Assembly: GCA_001942045.1 (NCBI GenBank)
Contig: MSTD01000002.1
Location: 1-64,000 of the forward strand
Direction: 5' to 3'
Length of the DNA: 64,000 nt
DNA from: Mycolicibacterium porcinum
Lineage (GTDB): Bacteria > Actinomycetota > Actinomycetes > Mycobacteriales > Mycobacteriaceae
The notes below the pieces were generated by a model that was not told where the DNA came from, did no database searches, and was given only the letters and a program-made list of their open reading frames with translations. Positions 28,448 to 36,461 of the stretch are shown piece after piece. Every line of letters starts with the position of its first letter. The stretch's first letter is position 1. The position numbers and the translations under genes were made by a program.

Positions 28448-29469
28448 GAGCAGTCCATCCACCGGTTTCGAAGCTCTTGCATCCCTTGTGTTGTCGGTGC
28501 ACCCCACGCGCGCACCCTGGCGATCCCACCGTCGGGATACGCCTGTACCCGCAACGCAGTGACGTTCCGGGCATCGACGACGAACACCTGCCTGGCGTCG
28601 GCGGCCAACCGGACGCGGCTGAGCACGGGAATGTCGAATGGCACTGCCGCCCAGCCATGTTCGGCGTCCGCACGTATTCCGGTGCCGAGGACGGCCGCCT
28701 CCGGAGACGCGTTGAAGACGAAGTGGGACGTATCGATTTCGATGCGCTTCAGGTCGGCCGGCACGGCGAACGAGATCACCACAGCGTCGTGATCCTCCCG
28801 CCCGACGTCGCGGCGGCGGCGCGTTTCCCAGCCGTCGCCCATGTTGCGCGGCCGGTTGGGAGCGACCAGGGACCCGGCATCGGAATAGAACGCATCGCTG
28901 CACCATTCGACGCGACCGCCCTGCTCCAGGCCCGATACCTCGACGGTGACGTCGGCCCACAGCGCCGGGTCGGGGATCACCTCACCGTAGGCGCGCAGCC
29001 GTGCCACGCCGCCGTCGGTCGCCAGGGACAGCCGCAGATGGGTCCAGCGGTGCCGATCGCTGACCGTCATCAGGTTGTTCGAATCCGGTTTCAACCCGGT
29101 GGATTCCACGACGGTCGTCCACCGCACAGCGGGATCCGTGACATCGGCGTTCGGCGCGAGCACGGCTGCGTCCAGGCGGCACGCCTGCGGATGATTACCG
29201 GAGAAGGACCGGGTGTCGACGTCAACGGCGTACAGCCGCCCGGGTGCGCCGAGTCGCACGATCGCCCAGTCGCCGCCGGGTCCGGCGTGGCGGCGGGTCT
29301 CCCAACCGTCGACGACCTCCCCGCGCAGGTCGTAGGTGCCCGGCATGAACGCCGGTTCGGCCGGATCGATCAGCCGTTCCTTGAAGCCGAACGACTCGTC
29401 ACTGGCCGCAACCACACTGCCTCCGACGACTCGCGAGGCCAGGTCGACCCCCTGCGCCGCCGGGATCAT
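28444..29469 (-). CDS. alc: Allantoicase (allantoate amidinohydrolase)
   Basis: A 341-residue protein built of two homologous jelly-roll repeats; the family hallmark DGWETRR occurs twice (VVDGWETRRHAG about residue 58 and MGDGWETRRRRD about 215), as do VDTRSFSGNHP and IDTSHFVFNASP. Allantoicase splits allantoate into ureidoglycolate and urea in the cytoplasm. The ATG at 29469 overlaps the stop of the racemase-family gene (ATGA); the open frame upstream is shadow. Placed after allantoinase, it supplies the second step of allantoin breakdown. Confidence 0.95.
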   Translation of the reverse strand: MIPAAQGVDLASRVVGGSVVAASDESFGFKERLIDPAEPAFMPGTYDLRGEVVDGWETRRHAGPGGDWAIVRLGAPGRLYAVDVDTRSFSGNHPQACRLDAAVLAPNADVTDPAVRWTTVVESTGLKPDSNNLMTVSDRHRWTHLRLSLATDGGVARLRAYGEVIPDPALWADVTVEVSGLEQGGRVEWCSDAFYSDAGSLVAPNRPRNMGDGWETRRRRDVGREDHDAVVISFAVPADLKRIEIDTSHFVFNASPEAAVLGTGIRADAEHGWAAVPFDIPVLSRVRLAADARQVFVVDARNVTALRVQAYPDGGIARVRAWGAPTTQGMQELRNRWMDCS

Positions 29470-30218
29470 CGGCCCACTCCCAGGGCCTGCGAGATCGGCC
29501 AATGACTGCGCGGGTTCGCCGGACCCGGCGCGTAGACCCCGGCCTTGCTGGTCGACAACCCCAGCCCGACCACGGCCTGGGCCAGACCGACAGCCGCCGC
29601 GACACCGTCGACGACGGGCACGCCCAGCTTGGCGGTGACCGCGTCGACGACCCCGGACATCCCCGCGCACCCCAGGCAGATCACATCGGCACCGTCCTCG
29701 GTGACCGCGCGGGCGGCCTCCTCCACGATCGCCTGGATCGCGCCCTCGGGATCGGCATCGACTGTGGCGGTGTCGAGTCCGCAGGCCCGCACCGACGCAC
29801 AGTGCGCGTCGAGGCCGGCCAGGAGCAGCCGGTCCTCGATCGGTGCGATGGATCGGGCCAGCGTGGTCACGACCGAAAACCTCCGGCCGATCAGATGCGC
29901 GACGTGCGCCGAACACTCGGCGATATCGAAGACCGGCACGGTCAGCATCTCAGCGAGTGCATCTCTGCCGTGCTCCCCGAACCCGGCGACGACGACCGCG
30001 TCGAAGTCGAAATCACCCGCCTCGGTCATGCTGGCGACCAGGTCCATCATGCCGACGGCAGCCAGGTAGCTCTCGGCGGCCGAGTCGACCGCCACGGTGC
30101 CGAACCGCGGTGCCAGACAAATGATCTCGGTATCGGCATGCGCTACTGCGGTGGCTGCCGCGGCGATCTCGGCGGTCATCGACCCCGACGTGTTCGGATT
30201 GAGGATCAGAATTCTCAT
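29466..30218 (-). CDS. Asp/Glu/hydantoin racemase family protein (allantoin-racemase-like)
   Basis: A 250-residue protein of the hydantoin/allantoin racemase family: N-terminal MRILILNPNTS, central VVVAGFGEHG, and CLGCAGM near residue 181. These racemases use two catalytic Cys. The second is present (Cys184), but the first, normally in an ACFGDPG-like loop, is Gly79 here. It lies between allantoinase and allantoicase with ATGA overlaps on both sides, as expected for supply of the correct enantiomer. With one Cys lost it may be a one-base enzyme, a lyase or inactive. Confidence 0.87.
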   Translation of the reverse strand: MRILILNPNTSGSMTAEIAAAATAVAHADTEIICLAPRFGTVAVDSAAESYLAAVGMMDLVASMTEAGDFDFDAVVVAGFGEHGRDALAEMLTVPVFDIAECSAHVAHLIGRRFSVVTTLARSIAPIEDRLLLAGLDAHCASVRACGLDTATVDADPEGAIQAIVEEAARAVTEDGADVICLGCAGMSGVVDAVTAKLGVPVVDGVAAAVGLAQAVVGLGLSTSKAGVYAPGPANPRSHWPISQALGVGR

Positions 30219-31516
30219 GCCGGTTCGGCCACCTTCTCCAGCACCGGTACGCCGGCCACCCAGGTTTGCAGAGCCGCACCCCGGACCGTTACCCCGGCAT
30301 ACGGATTGATCCGGTGGCGGTGGAACAGTTCCTCTGGGCGTACTGACGTCTCCGCGTCGGGATCGAAGGCACACAAGTCAGCCCGCAGGCCGGGTGCGAT
30401 GCTCCCCCGGTCGGCAAGCCCGGCCAGCGCGGCGGGCCGCTCGGCCATCCAGCGGCTCAGCTCGGGCAGTCCGAAGCCACGCTGTGCCGAGTGTGCCCAC
30501 ACGGCGCTCAGCCCGACCTGCAATGAGCTGACGCCGCCGAAGGCCTGCCCGAAATCCCCGTCGGCCTTGAGCTTTGGGGAGCACGGCGAATGGTCCGACA
30601 CCACCATGTCCAGGGTCCCGTCCAGCAGGCCGTCCCACAGCCGATCCCGGTTGGCGGCGTCTCGCACAGGTGGGCAGGCGGCGAACTCTGTGCCGCCGTC
30701 GGGAATCTCCTCCGCCGTGAACGTCAGATAGTGCGGACAGGTCTCGGCAGTCACCGGGAGGCCGGCGCGTTTGGCGTCGGCAAGCATGGGCAGCGTGTTC
30801 GCACTGGACACATGCACGATGTGTACGCGTGCGCCAGTCGCAGCCGCGGTGTCGATCACGAGCCGCACCGCTTCTTCCTCGGCGGCATCGGGACGGGACC
30901 GCAGAAACGACGAGTAGCGCCGGCCGTGCGGTGGTGCGCTCTCGGCGATCACCCGATGACTTTCGGCGTGTACCAGCAGCACCGAGCCGAGTTCGGCGAT
31001 CCGGCTCATTGCGATACGGAATTGCGTGGGAGTCAGATACCCGAAATCGGGGTTGCCGGAGTCGGCGAGGAAGCATTTGAATCCGCGGACGCCCGCAGCC
31101 GCCAGCGATTCCAGTTCGCCCAGATTCTCGGGCACCACGCCCGCCCAGAACCCGACGTCAATCCGGCAGTTCCCTTCGGCCACCGCCTGTTTGGTCCGCA
31201 GTGCCGCCACGGTGGTCGTCACCGGACGGCAATCCAGCGGCATGTCCACGATCGTGGTGATCCCGGCGACGGCGGCCGCAGCGGTCGCCGTGCCGAAACC
31301 CTCCCAGTCGGTGCCCGGTTCGTTGACGTGGACGTGGGTGTCGACGAAACCGGGAAGCAGTACCGCGTGAGCCGGCAGATCGACGCGGCTCGGTGCTTCC
31401 GCATCGGCATCCACGGGGCCGATCTCCGTGATGACGCCTCCGGTGACCGCGACAGACGCCGGCCGCAGCTCTCCGTCGAGCAGTACCCGCTGCGCCCGGA
31501 GGACCAGATCAGCCAT
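30215..31516 (-). CDS. allB: Allantoinase (cyclic amidohydrolase)
   Basis: A 433-residue dihydroorotase/hydantoinase-superfamily enzyme. Metal ligands are visible: His61 and His63 (DTHVHVNEPG), the carboxylated Lys147 (GFKCFLADSG), His183 (LVHAESHR), His235 (VHIVHVSS) and Asp308 (VVSDHSPC). The Cys after the lysine and the DSG are typical of AllB rather than of dihydropyrimidinase. It opens the hydantoin ring of allantoin to allantoate. It overlaps the MBL-fold gene by 8 bp upstream and the racemase-family gene by 4 bp downstream. Confidence 0.95.
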   Translation of the reverse strand: MADLVLRAQRVLLDGELRPASVAVTGGVITEIGPVDADAEAPSRVDLPAHAVLLPGFVDTHVHVNEPGTDWEGFGTATAAAAVAGITTIVDMPLDCRPVTTTVAALRTKQAVAEGNCRIDVGFWAGVVPENLGELESLAAAGVRGFKCFLADSGNPDFGYLTPTQFRIAMSRIAELGSVLLVHAESHRVIAESAPPHGRRYSSFLRSRPDAAEEEAVRLVIDTAAATGARVHIVHVSSANTLPMLADAKRAGLPVTAETCPHYLTFTAEEIPDGGTEFAACPPVRDAANRDRLWDGLLDGTLDMVVSDHSPCSPKLKADGDFGQAFGGVSSLQVGLSAVWAHSAQRGFGLPELSRWMAERPAALAGLADRGSIAPGLRADLCAFDPDAETSVRPEELFHRHRINPYAGVTVRGAALQTWVAGVPVLEKVAEPA

Positions 31517-32360
31517 GGGCCGCTCCCGAGGTGACGGGTCCGAAGCGCTCGTGAAAGTGCTCGGTCAGGCCCGGCCACACATGTGGGTCGTGGCCGGGGA
31601 TCAACTGGTATCCCTTGTCACTCGCCAGCTTCTTGAGCTTGCGGATCGGCTCGACAGTGTCCTCGGGCCGGACATCGATGAACCCGCCGATCGGGAGTTC
31701 GTGCTCGATGTTCTCGGTGAGATCCGCGGCATCGAACGCGAACACGAATCCGCCACCGCCGACCGATTCGTCGAGCTCCACCGCGAAACTCTGGTGTCCC
31801 GGCGTGTGTCCGTACGTCGGGATCGCGGTGATGCCGGGCGCGATCGTGGCCTCGCCGTCAGCCAGTCGCCAGTCGATGTTCGGATCGTCGAAGTCCACCC
31901 GGACGATCGCATTGCGTTCCGGTTCAGGGTGATTCGACAGACCGTACTCGAGCTCGCGGCGCTGGGCGTGCACCGGAACCTTGCCGGCGAACAGCTTGAG
32001 CCCGCCGGCATGGTCGTGGTGCAGGTGGCTGACCGCGACGGTGTGGATGTCGTCGAAGTCGACTCCGACCTCGGCAAGCCGTTGCTCGATCGGCTCGCCG
32101 GGCCCCGGCAGCACCGGCCGGTACTCCACGGTCGGGAAGAACCGGCGATACAACGCGGGGTCGCGTACCAGAGCGGTGTTGAACCCGGTGTCCAGCAGCA
32201 CCCAGCCCCCGTCGGTATGAAGCAGCACTCCCGGAACGGGTTCGCGCATCCGCTCCTGTGCCGGGGCTCCGTACACCGACACCGATTTCGGTAGTTCCTC
32301 CCACCCGAGGGTGAGCAGGATGATGTGGCGGACTCCGCTCTTGCGGACCAGTGTCGCCAT
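31509..32360 (-). CDS. Metallo-beta-lactamase-fold hydrolase (AttM/AiiA-like)
   Basis: A 283-residue MBL-fold enzyme. The zinc site HxHxDH is His112-x-His114-x-Asp116-His117 (SHLHHDHAGG); other ligands lie in YGHTPGHQSF, FAFDAADL and PGHDPHVW. The sequence resembles N-acyl-homoserine-lactonase-family proteins, which open lactone or related rings. In this operon it could hydrolyse a cyclic or ester intermediate, but no substrate is evident. Its ATG shares one base with the binding-protein stop (TGATG). Confidence 0.88.
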   Translation of the reverse strand: MATLVRKSGVRHIILLTLGWEELPKSVSVYGAPAQERMREPVPGVLLHTDGGWVLLDTGFNTALVRDPALYRRFFPTVEYRPVLPGPGEPIEQRLAEVGVDFDDIHTVAVSHLHHDHAGGLKLFAGKVPVHAQRRELEYGLSNHPEPERNAIVRVDFDDPNIDWRLADGEATIAPGITAIPTYGHTPGHQSFAVELDESVGGGGFVFAFDAADLTENIEHELPIGGFIDVRPEDTVEPIRKLKKLASDKGYQLIPGHDPHVWPGLTEHFHERFGPVTSGAAHG

Positions 32361-33940
32361 CAGCCCACCGACAGCGCGGCGAGCCGCAGTGAGTTGGGGT
32401 TGGTCACGACGTGGGACTGCTCGACGCCCTTGAGCCAGGGCTGGGCCACCATGAAGTCGTTGACGTCGGCGATGTTGAGCCAGCATCCGGTCTTCACCGC
32501 TTCCAGCCCGGCTCGCGAGAACACCGCGGCGTCACCGGTGGGCAGCCCACTGGCCAGCGCGTCGGTGACCGGTGGTGCCGAGCAGCCCAGATAGTTCAGT
32601 CCGCCGTCGGGATCCCACGAGATGTGCCCCCAGGTGTACGGTGACGGCGCGTCGGGCCAGGCCAGGGCGGTGAAGATCTCGGGAGCCGATTGGCCGTCGG
32701 TGCCGACCCAACCGTAGATTTCCGACGTCGGATAGGCCTGGACCTTGGCGGTCAATCCCGCGGCGGCGAGCTGTGTCTGAAGCAGATTGCTGACCAGCTG
32801 ATTGTCGGGATTGCTCGAGTCGTAGCCGATCGTGATGGCCTTCTGGTCGGCGGGCAGACCCCCTGCGATGCCACTGAGCACCGACGGATCATGCGCCACA
32901 CCCTGATTGGCGAAATCCGAGGCCATCATGTTGGGCGGATAGATCTGCCGGGCCACATCGCCGCGTCCGAAGTAGGTCTGCTTGACCAGCTCGTCGATGT
33001 TGATCGCCTGCAGCACCGCGGTGCGGATCTTGGCGTCGGTCATCATGCCCTTGTGCGGGTTGACGTACAGGTAGTTGGACATCATGGTCGGCAGCGAGTA
33101 ATTGGCGAATGCCTTGTTGTCCAGGTAGGACTGCACCGCTGACGAGGGCAGGTCGTGCAGAATCGCGGCGAGCTGCCCGTTGTTGAACTGGAGCTGTTGT
33201 GCCGAGACGTCAGTGATCACCGGCATCTCGACCTTCTCGAAGTACGGCTTGGTCCCCCAGTACTCCGGGAATGACGCCAGCGCATAACGTGATCCGACCT
33301 CGGCGGCGGTGAGCGTATACGGGCCCGTTCCCAGATCGTGATTCGTCAGGTAGCTCTGTGCGTGGTCGGCGCCCGCGTTCTGTTGCAGCCCTTGAGGACT
33401 CATCATCCGGGGCCCGTATGCACACGCGAGATAGTCCAAGAAGGCCGCGTTGGGCGCCTTCAGCGTGATGGTGACGTCGTAATCACCATGTGGGGTGACC
33501 GATTCCACGTCCTTGACCATGTAGGCCGGGCCCTGGTCGACGGCCAGTCTGCGGTCGAACGACGCCTTGACCGCTTGCGCGGTGAACGGGGTGCCGTCGT
33601 GGAATTTGACGCCTTCACGCAGTTTGAAATCGAACACCCGGTTGTCCGGCGATGCCTTCCACTCGGTGGCCAGTAGCGGTTCCAGCACCGGCTTGTCCGT
33701 GCCCGCCTTGTACTGCAGCAGGCCTTCGTAGATGTTGGTGGTCAGCAGCAGGCCCTGGCCGGCGTAGTAGATGTCGGGGTCCGGCGGCTGGCCGGGATCC
33801 TGCAGGAACGACAGATGCAGCACCTTGTCGGTCGGTGCCGCACTGGGTGTGCCGCTCCCCGAATCCGATCCGCCGCAGGCACTCAGCATCACTGCCGCCA
33901 CCACACTGACGGCGGCCACAGTCTTCCATCGCTTGATCAT
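32360..33940 (-). CDS. Peptide/nickel-type ABC substrate-binding lipoprotein
   Basis: A 526-residue class II (SBP_bac_5, DppA/OppA-like) binding protein. Lipoprotein signal KRWKTVAAVSVVAAVMLSAC with lipobox LSAC, then the family's ATEWKASPDNRVFDFKLREGVKFHDGTPF region near residue 90. It is embedded between an isochorismatase-fold gene and the MBL hydrolase and belongs with the permeases and ATPase upstream. It probably delivers the operon's substrate (a ureide, hydantoin or peptide-like compound) from outside the membrane. Confidence 0.92.
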   Translation of the reverse strand: MIKRWKTVAAVSVVAAVMLSACGGSDSGSGTPSAAPTDKVLHLSFLQDPGQPPDPDIYYAGQGLLLTTNIYEGLLQYKAGTDKPVLEPLLATEWKASPDNRVFDFKLREGVKFHDGTPFTAQAVKASFDRRLAVDQGPAYMVKDVESVTPHGDYDVTITLKAPNAAFLDYLACAYGPRMMSPQGLQQNAGADHAQSYLTNHDLGTGPYTLTAAEVGSRYALASFPEYWGTKPYFEKVEMPVITDVSAQQLQFNNGQLAAILHDLPSSAVQSYLDNKAFANYSLPTMMSNYLYVNPHKGMMTDAKIRTAVLQAINIDELVKQTYFGRGDVARQIYPPNMMASDFANQGVAHDPSVLSGIAGGLPADQKAITIGYDSSNPDNQLVSNLLQTQLAAAGLTAKVQAYPTSEIYGWVGTDGQSAPEIFTALAWPDAPSPYTWGHISWDPDGGLNYLGCSAPPVTDALASGLPTGDAAVFSRAGLEAVKTGCWLNIADVNDFMVAQPWLKGVEQSHVVTNPNSLRLAALSVG

Positions 33941-34572
33941 CGGGCGGCTCCTTCGAGAACGGGTCGGGATGTGGCGAGTGCGGAGAAGGCGGCAACGATC
34001 TCGTCGGAGGTACGCATCGCACCGGTCTGCAGGTACTCCATGGCGTCGAGCGCGGCGTCGTGCCGGTACTGTGACGACCCGCCTACGCAGTCGGTGACGA
34101 CACGGACGTAGAAGTCACGTTGGTGAGCGTCGGCGAAGGTGTAGTGGACGCAGACGTCGGTGAGGCCGCCGATGAGGATGAGCGTCGAGGCCTTGAGGCC
34201 GGACAGCACGATCTCGAAATCCGTTCCGATGAAACCCGAGTAGCGGCGTTTCACGATGTGGAACTCGTCGGGCCGGGGTCGCAGGGTGGGCTCGAGGTCG
34301 GTGCCCGGCTGGCCCTCGACGCAGTGGACGCCCTCGGTGCCGTCGAGTTCGCGGCCGAAGTCGATGCCGCTGGGCCGGTGCACCTCTTGGAAGAACACCA
34401 CCGGCACACCCGCCGCGCGGGCTGCGGCGAGCAGCTTTTCGGCGACAGCGACGCGCTCGGCATGACCGGGCATCACCGGAATCCCGGCGTCCTGGGCCGA
34501 CATTCCACCGCCTTCCTGGATGTCGACCACGACAAGAACTGGATTACCCACGATGAGTGGCTGTTTGGGCAC
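33937..34572 (-). CDS. Isochorismatase-fold cysteine hydrolase
   Basis: A 211-residue member of the isochorismatase/nicotinamidase superfamily. The catalytic triad is seen as Asp17 (VVVDIQ), Lys108 (HIVKRRYSGF) and Cys141 (GLTDVCVHYT), with the cis-peptide region GGLTDVC. Relatives include N-carbamoylsarcosine amidase, ureidoacrylate amidase (RutB) and biuret hydrolase, all acting on ureido groups, so hydrolysis of a carbamoylated intermediate is a reasonable guess. It overlaps the binding-protein gene by 4 bp. Confidence 0.87.
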   Translation of the reverse strand: MPKQPLIVGNPVLVVVDIQEGGGMSAQDAGIPVMPGHAERVAVAEKLLAAARAAGVPVVFFQEVHRPSGIDFGRELDGTEGVHCVEGQPGTDLEPTLRPRPDEFHIVKRRYSGFIGTDFEIVLSGLKASTLILIGGLTDVCVHYTFADAHQRDFYVRVVTDCVGGSSQYRHDAALDAMEYLQTGAMRTSDEIVAAFSALATSRPVLEGAAR

Positions 34573-35577
34573 CTAACCTCCTACTGCTGCGATACGGGGA
34601 TCGGCTGCCGCCTGGAGCAGGTCCACGGCGGTGTTGATGACTACATAGAGCGCCCCGAGCATCAAGGTGACGCCCGCGATGGCCGGGAAGTCGGCGACCG
34701 GGATGCTCTGCGCGATGTACTGGCCGATGCCGGGCCACCCGAACACCTGCTCGACGACGAGCACCCCCGAGAACATCAGGCCCACTTGAAGTCCGGTCAT
34801 CGACAACGCCGAGCCCACCGAGTTGCGCAGGACGTGGCGCGTCATGATCTGGCCCTCCGACAGCCCCTTCGCCCGGGCGGTACGCGCGTAGTCGCTGTCG
34901 ATGTCGGTCATCAGGCTGCTGCGCAGTACCCGCCCGATCGCCACCGCAGGCCCGATGGCGATCACCAGGGCCGGCAGCATCAGGTGGTGCACGGCGTCGG
35001 CCACCACATCGAACCGGCCGTGCAGGAGGCCGTCGACGGTGAGCAGGCCAGTCGGTCCGGTCGGCGGATTCGCCACGGCTATCCGGCCGTTGGCCGGAAC
35101 CCACCCCAGATCCTGGTAGAACACGATCAGTCCGAGGATGCCGAGCAGGAACATCGGCGCCGCGGCACCGGTGAACAACACGGCCCGAAGCACCTGAGCA
35201 CCAGGCCAGTTCAGCGTGGTGCCGAATGCCAGCAGGGCTGCCAGCACCAGCGCGATGGCAATGCCGAAGATCGCGAGTTCCAACGTGGCCGGCAGGAAAC
35301 TGCCGAGGTCCGACAGCACCGGATGGCGGGTGCGGTAGGAGGTTCCGAGATCACCGGTCACCGCGTTGGTCAGGTAGTGCCAAAACTGCACGAGCACCGG
35401 CTGGTTCAGTCCGAGTTCTTCGCGCCGGGCTGCGACGGCCTGTGCCGAGGCTTGTGCGCCCAACTGTGCCTTCACCGGATCGAGTGGCGAGATGTGCTGC
35501 AGCACGAACATCACCCCGGTGAGCGCGACCAGGATCGCCACCATCGCGCCCACCCGGGACGCCACGAATGTCTTCAT
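34573..35577 (-). CDS. ABC permease, DppB type
   Basis: A 334-residue inner-membrane permease. The N-terminal helix (FVASRVGAMVAILVALTGVMFVLQHISP) and the GTSYRTRHPV periplasmic motif are typical of DppB/OppB; the cytoplasmic EAA loop appears as DYARTARAKGLSEGQI. The start ATG at 35577 is chosen by homology. It directly abuts the isochorismatase-fold gene and follows the DppC-type permease by 14 bases. Confidence 0.92.
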   Translation of the reverse strand: MKTFVASRVGAMVAILVALTGVMFVLQHISPLDPVKAQLGAQASAQAVAARREELGLNQPVLVQFWHYLTNAVTGDLGTSYRTRHPVLSDLGSFLPATLELAIFGIAIALVLAALLAFGTTLNWPGAQVLRAVLFTGAAAPMFLLGILGLIVFYQDLGWVPANGRIAVANPPTGPTGLLTVDGLLHGRFDVVADAVHHLMLPALVIAIGPAVAIGRVLRSSLMTDIDSDYARTARAKGLSEGQIMTRHVLRNSVGSALSMTGLQVGLMFSGVLVVEQVFGWPGIGQYIAQSIPVADFPAIAGVTLMLGALYVVINTAVDLLQAAADPRIAAVGG

Positions 35578-35591
35578 TCCGCTGCCACCTC

Positions 35592-36461
35592 TCACCGGTT
35601 CTTCATCAGGTTGCGCAGGCAGTCCCCGGCAACGTTTCCGACCAGCGCCAGTACCAGGACACCGAGACCCGGCATCACCGGAATCCACCACTGCTGCAGG
35701 AAATAGCTGAGGTTGCGGGCCGAGTCAGCGCCCAGTTCAGGTGCCGGTGCCGCTTGTCCGAGACCGAGGAAGGACAAGGCGGCCACGGTGAGGATCAAGG
35801 TGCCCAGATCCAGGCTGGCGGCGACGAGAGCGTTCGGCACCGCCCCGGGCAACAAGTGCCGCGTCGCGAGCCGAAAGCGGCTCACCCCAGCCAGTTTCGC
35901 GGCTTCGACATGTGGCCGGGCGGCCAGACGCGCGATCTCACCGCGCACCAGCCGCGCGTAGAACGGCCACCAGACGATGGACACCGCGATCAGGGTGTGC
36001 ACGAAGCCCGGCCCGAGTGCGGCGACCACCGCGATTGCGAGCACCGGAGCGGGCAGGGACAGAAACGCGTCGGTGATGCGCATCAGCGCGGAGTCGATCC
36101 AGCCTCCGGACGCACCGGCGATCAGACCGATCAGCCCGCCGATCGCCAGGCCGACAGCGACGACGACCAGTGCCGCGAACCAACTGGACCGCGCGCCGTA
36201 GAGCACCCGGGAGAGGATGTCGCGGCCGACCGAGTCTGTGCCGAGCAGGAATCCGTTCTTGCCCGGCGCCTGCAGCGGCATTCCCACCGGGGTGAGCGGG
36301 TCGTGCGGGGCGAGCACCGGCACCGCGATGACGAGCAAGGTCAGCACGATCACCATGGAGAATCCGACCCAGTTCAGCACCGTGGCCCGCGGCCAGGACC
36401 ACGCCGGCCGCGGACTGGTGCGCCCGCGGGCCAGGGTGGGAAACGCAATCGCTATCGCCAT
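35592..36461 (-). CDS. ABC permease, DppC type
   Basis: A 289-residue permease with an N-terminal helix, the family's LLGTDSVGRDILSRVLYGARSS motif and the EAA loop (PHVEAAKLAGVSRFRLATRHLLPG). The ATG at 36461 shares one base with the fused ATPase stop (TGATG). Together with the DppB-type protein it forms the channel for the import system of this operon. Confidence 0.92.
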   Translation of the reverse strand: MAIAIAFPTLARGRTSPRPAWSWPRATVLNWVGFSMVIVLTLLVIAVPVLAPHDPLTPVGMPLQAPGKNGFLLGTDSVGRDILSRVLYGARSSWFAALVVVAVGLAIGGLIGLIAGASGGWIDSALMRITDAFLSLPAPVLAIAVVAALGPGFVHTLIAVSIVWWPFYARLVRGEIARLAARPHVEAAKLAGVSRFRLATRHLLPGAVPNALVAASLDLGTLILTVAALSFLGLGQAAPAPELGADSARNLSYFLQQWWIPVMPGLGVLVLALVGNVAGDCLRNLMKNR

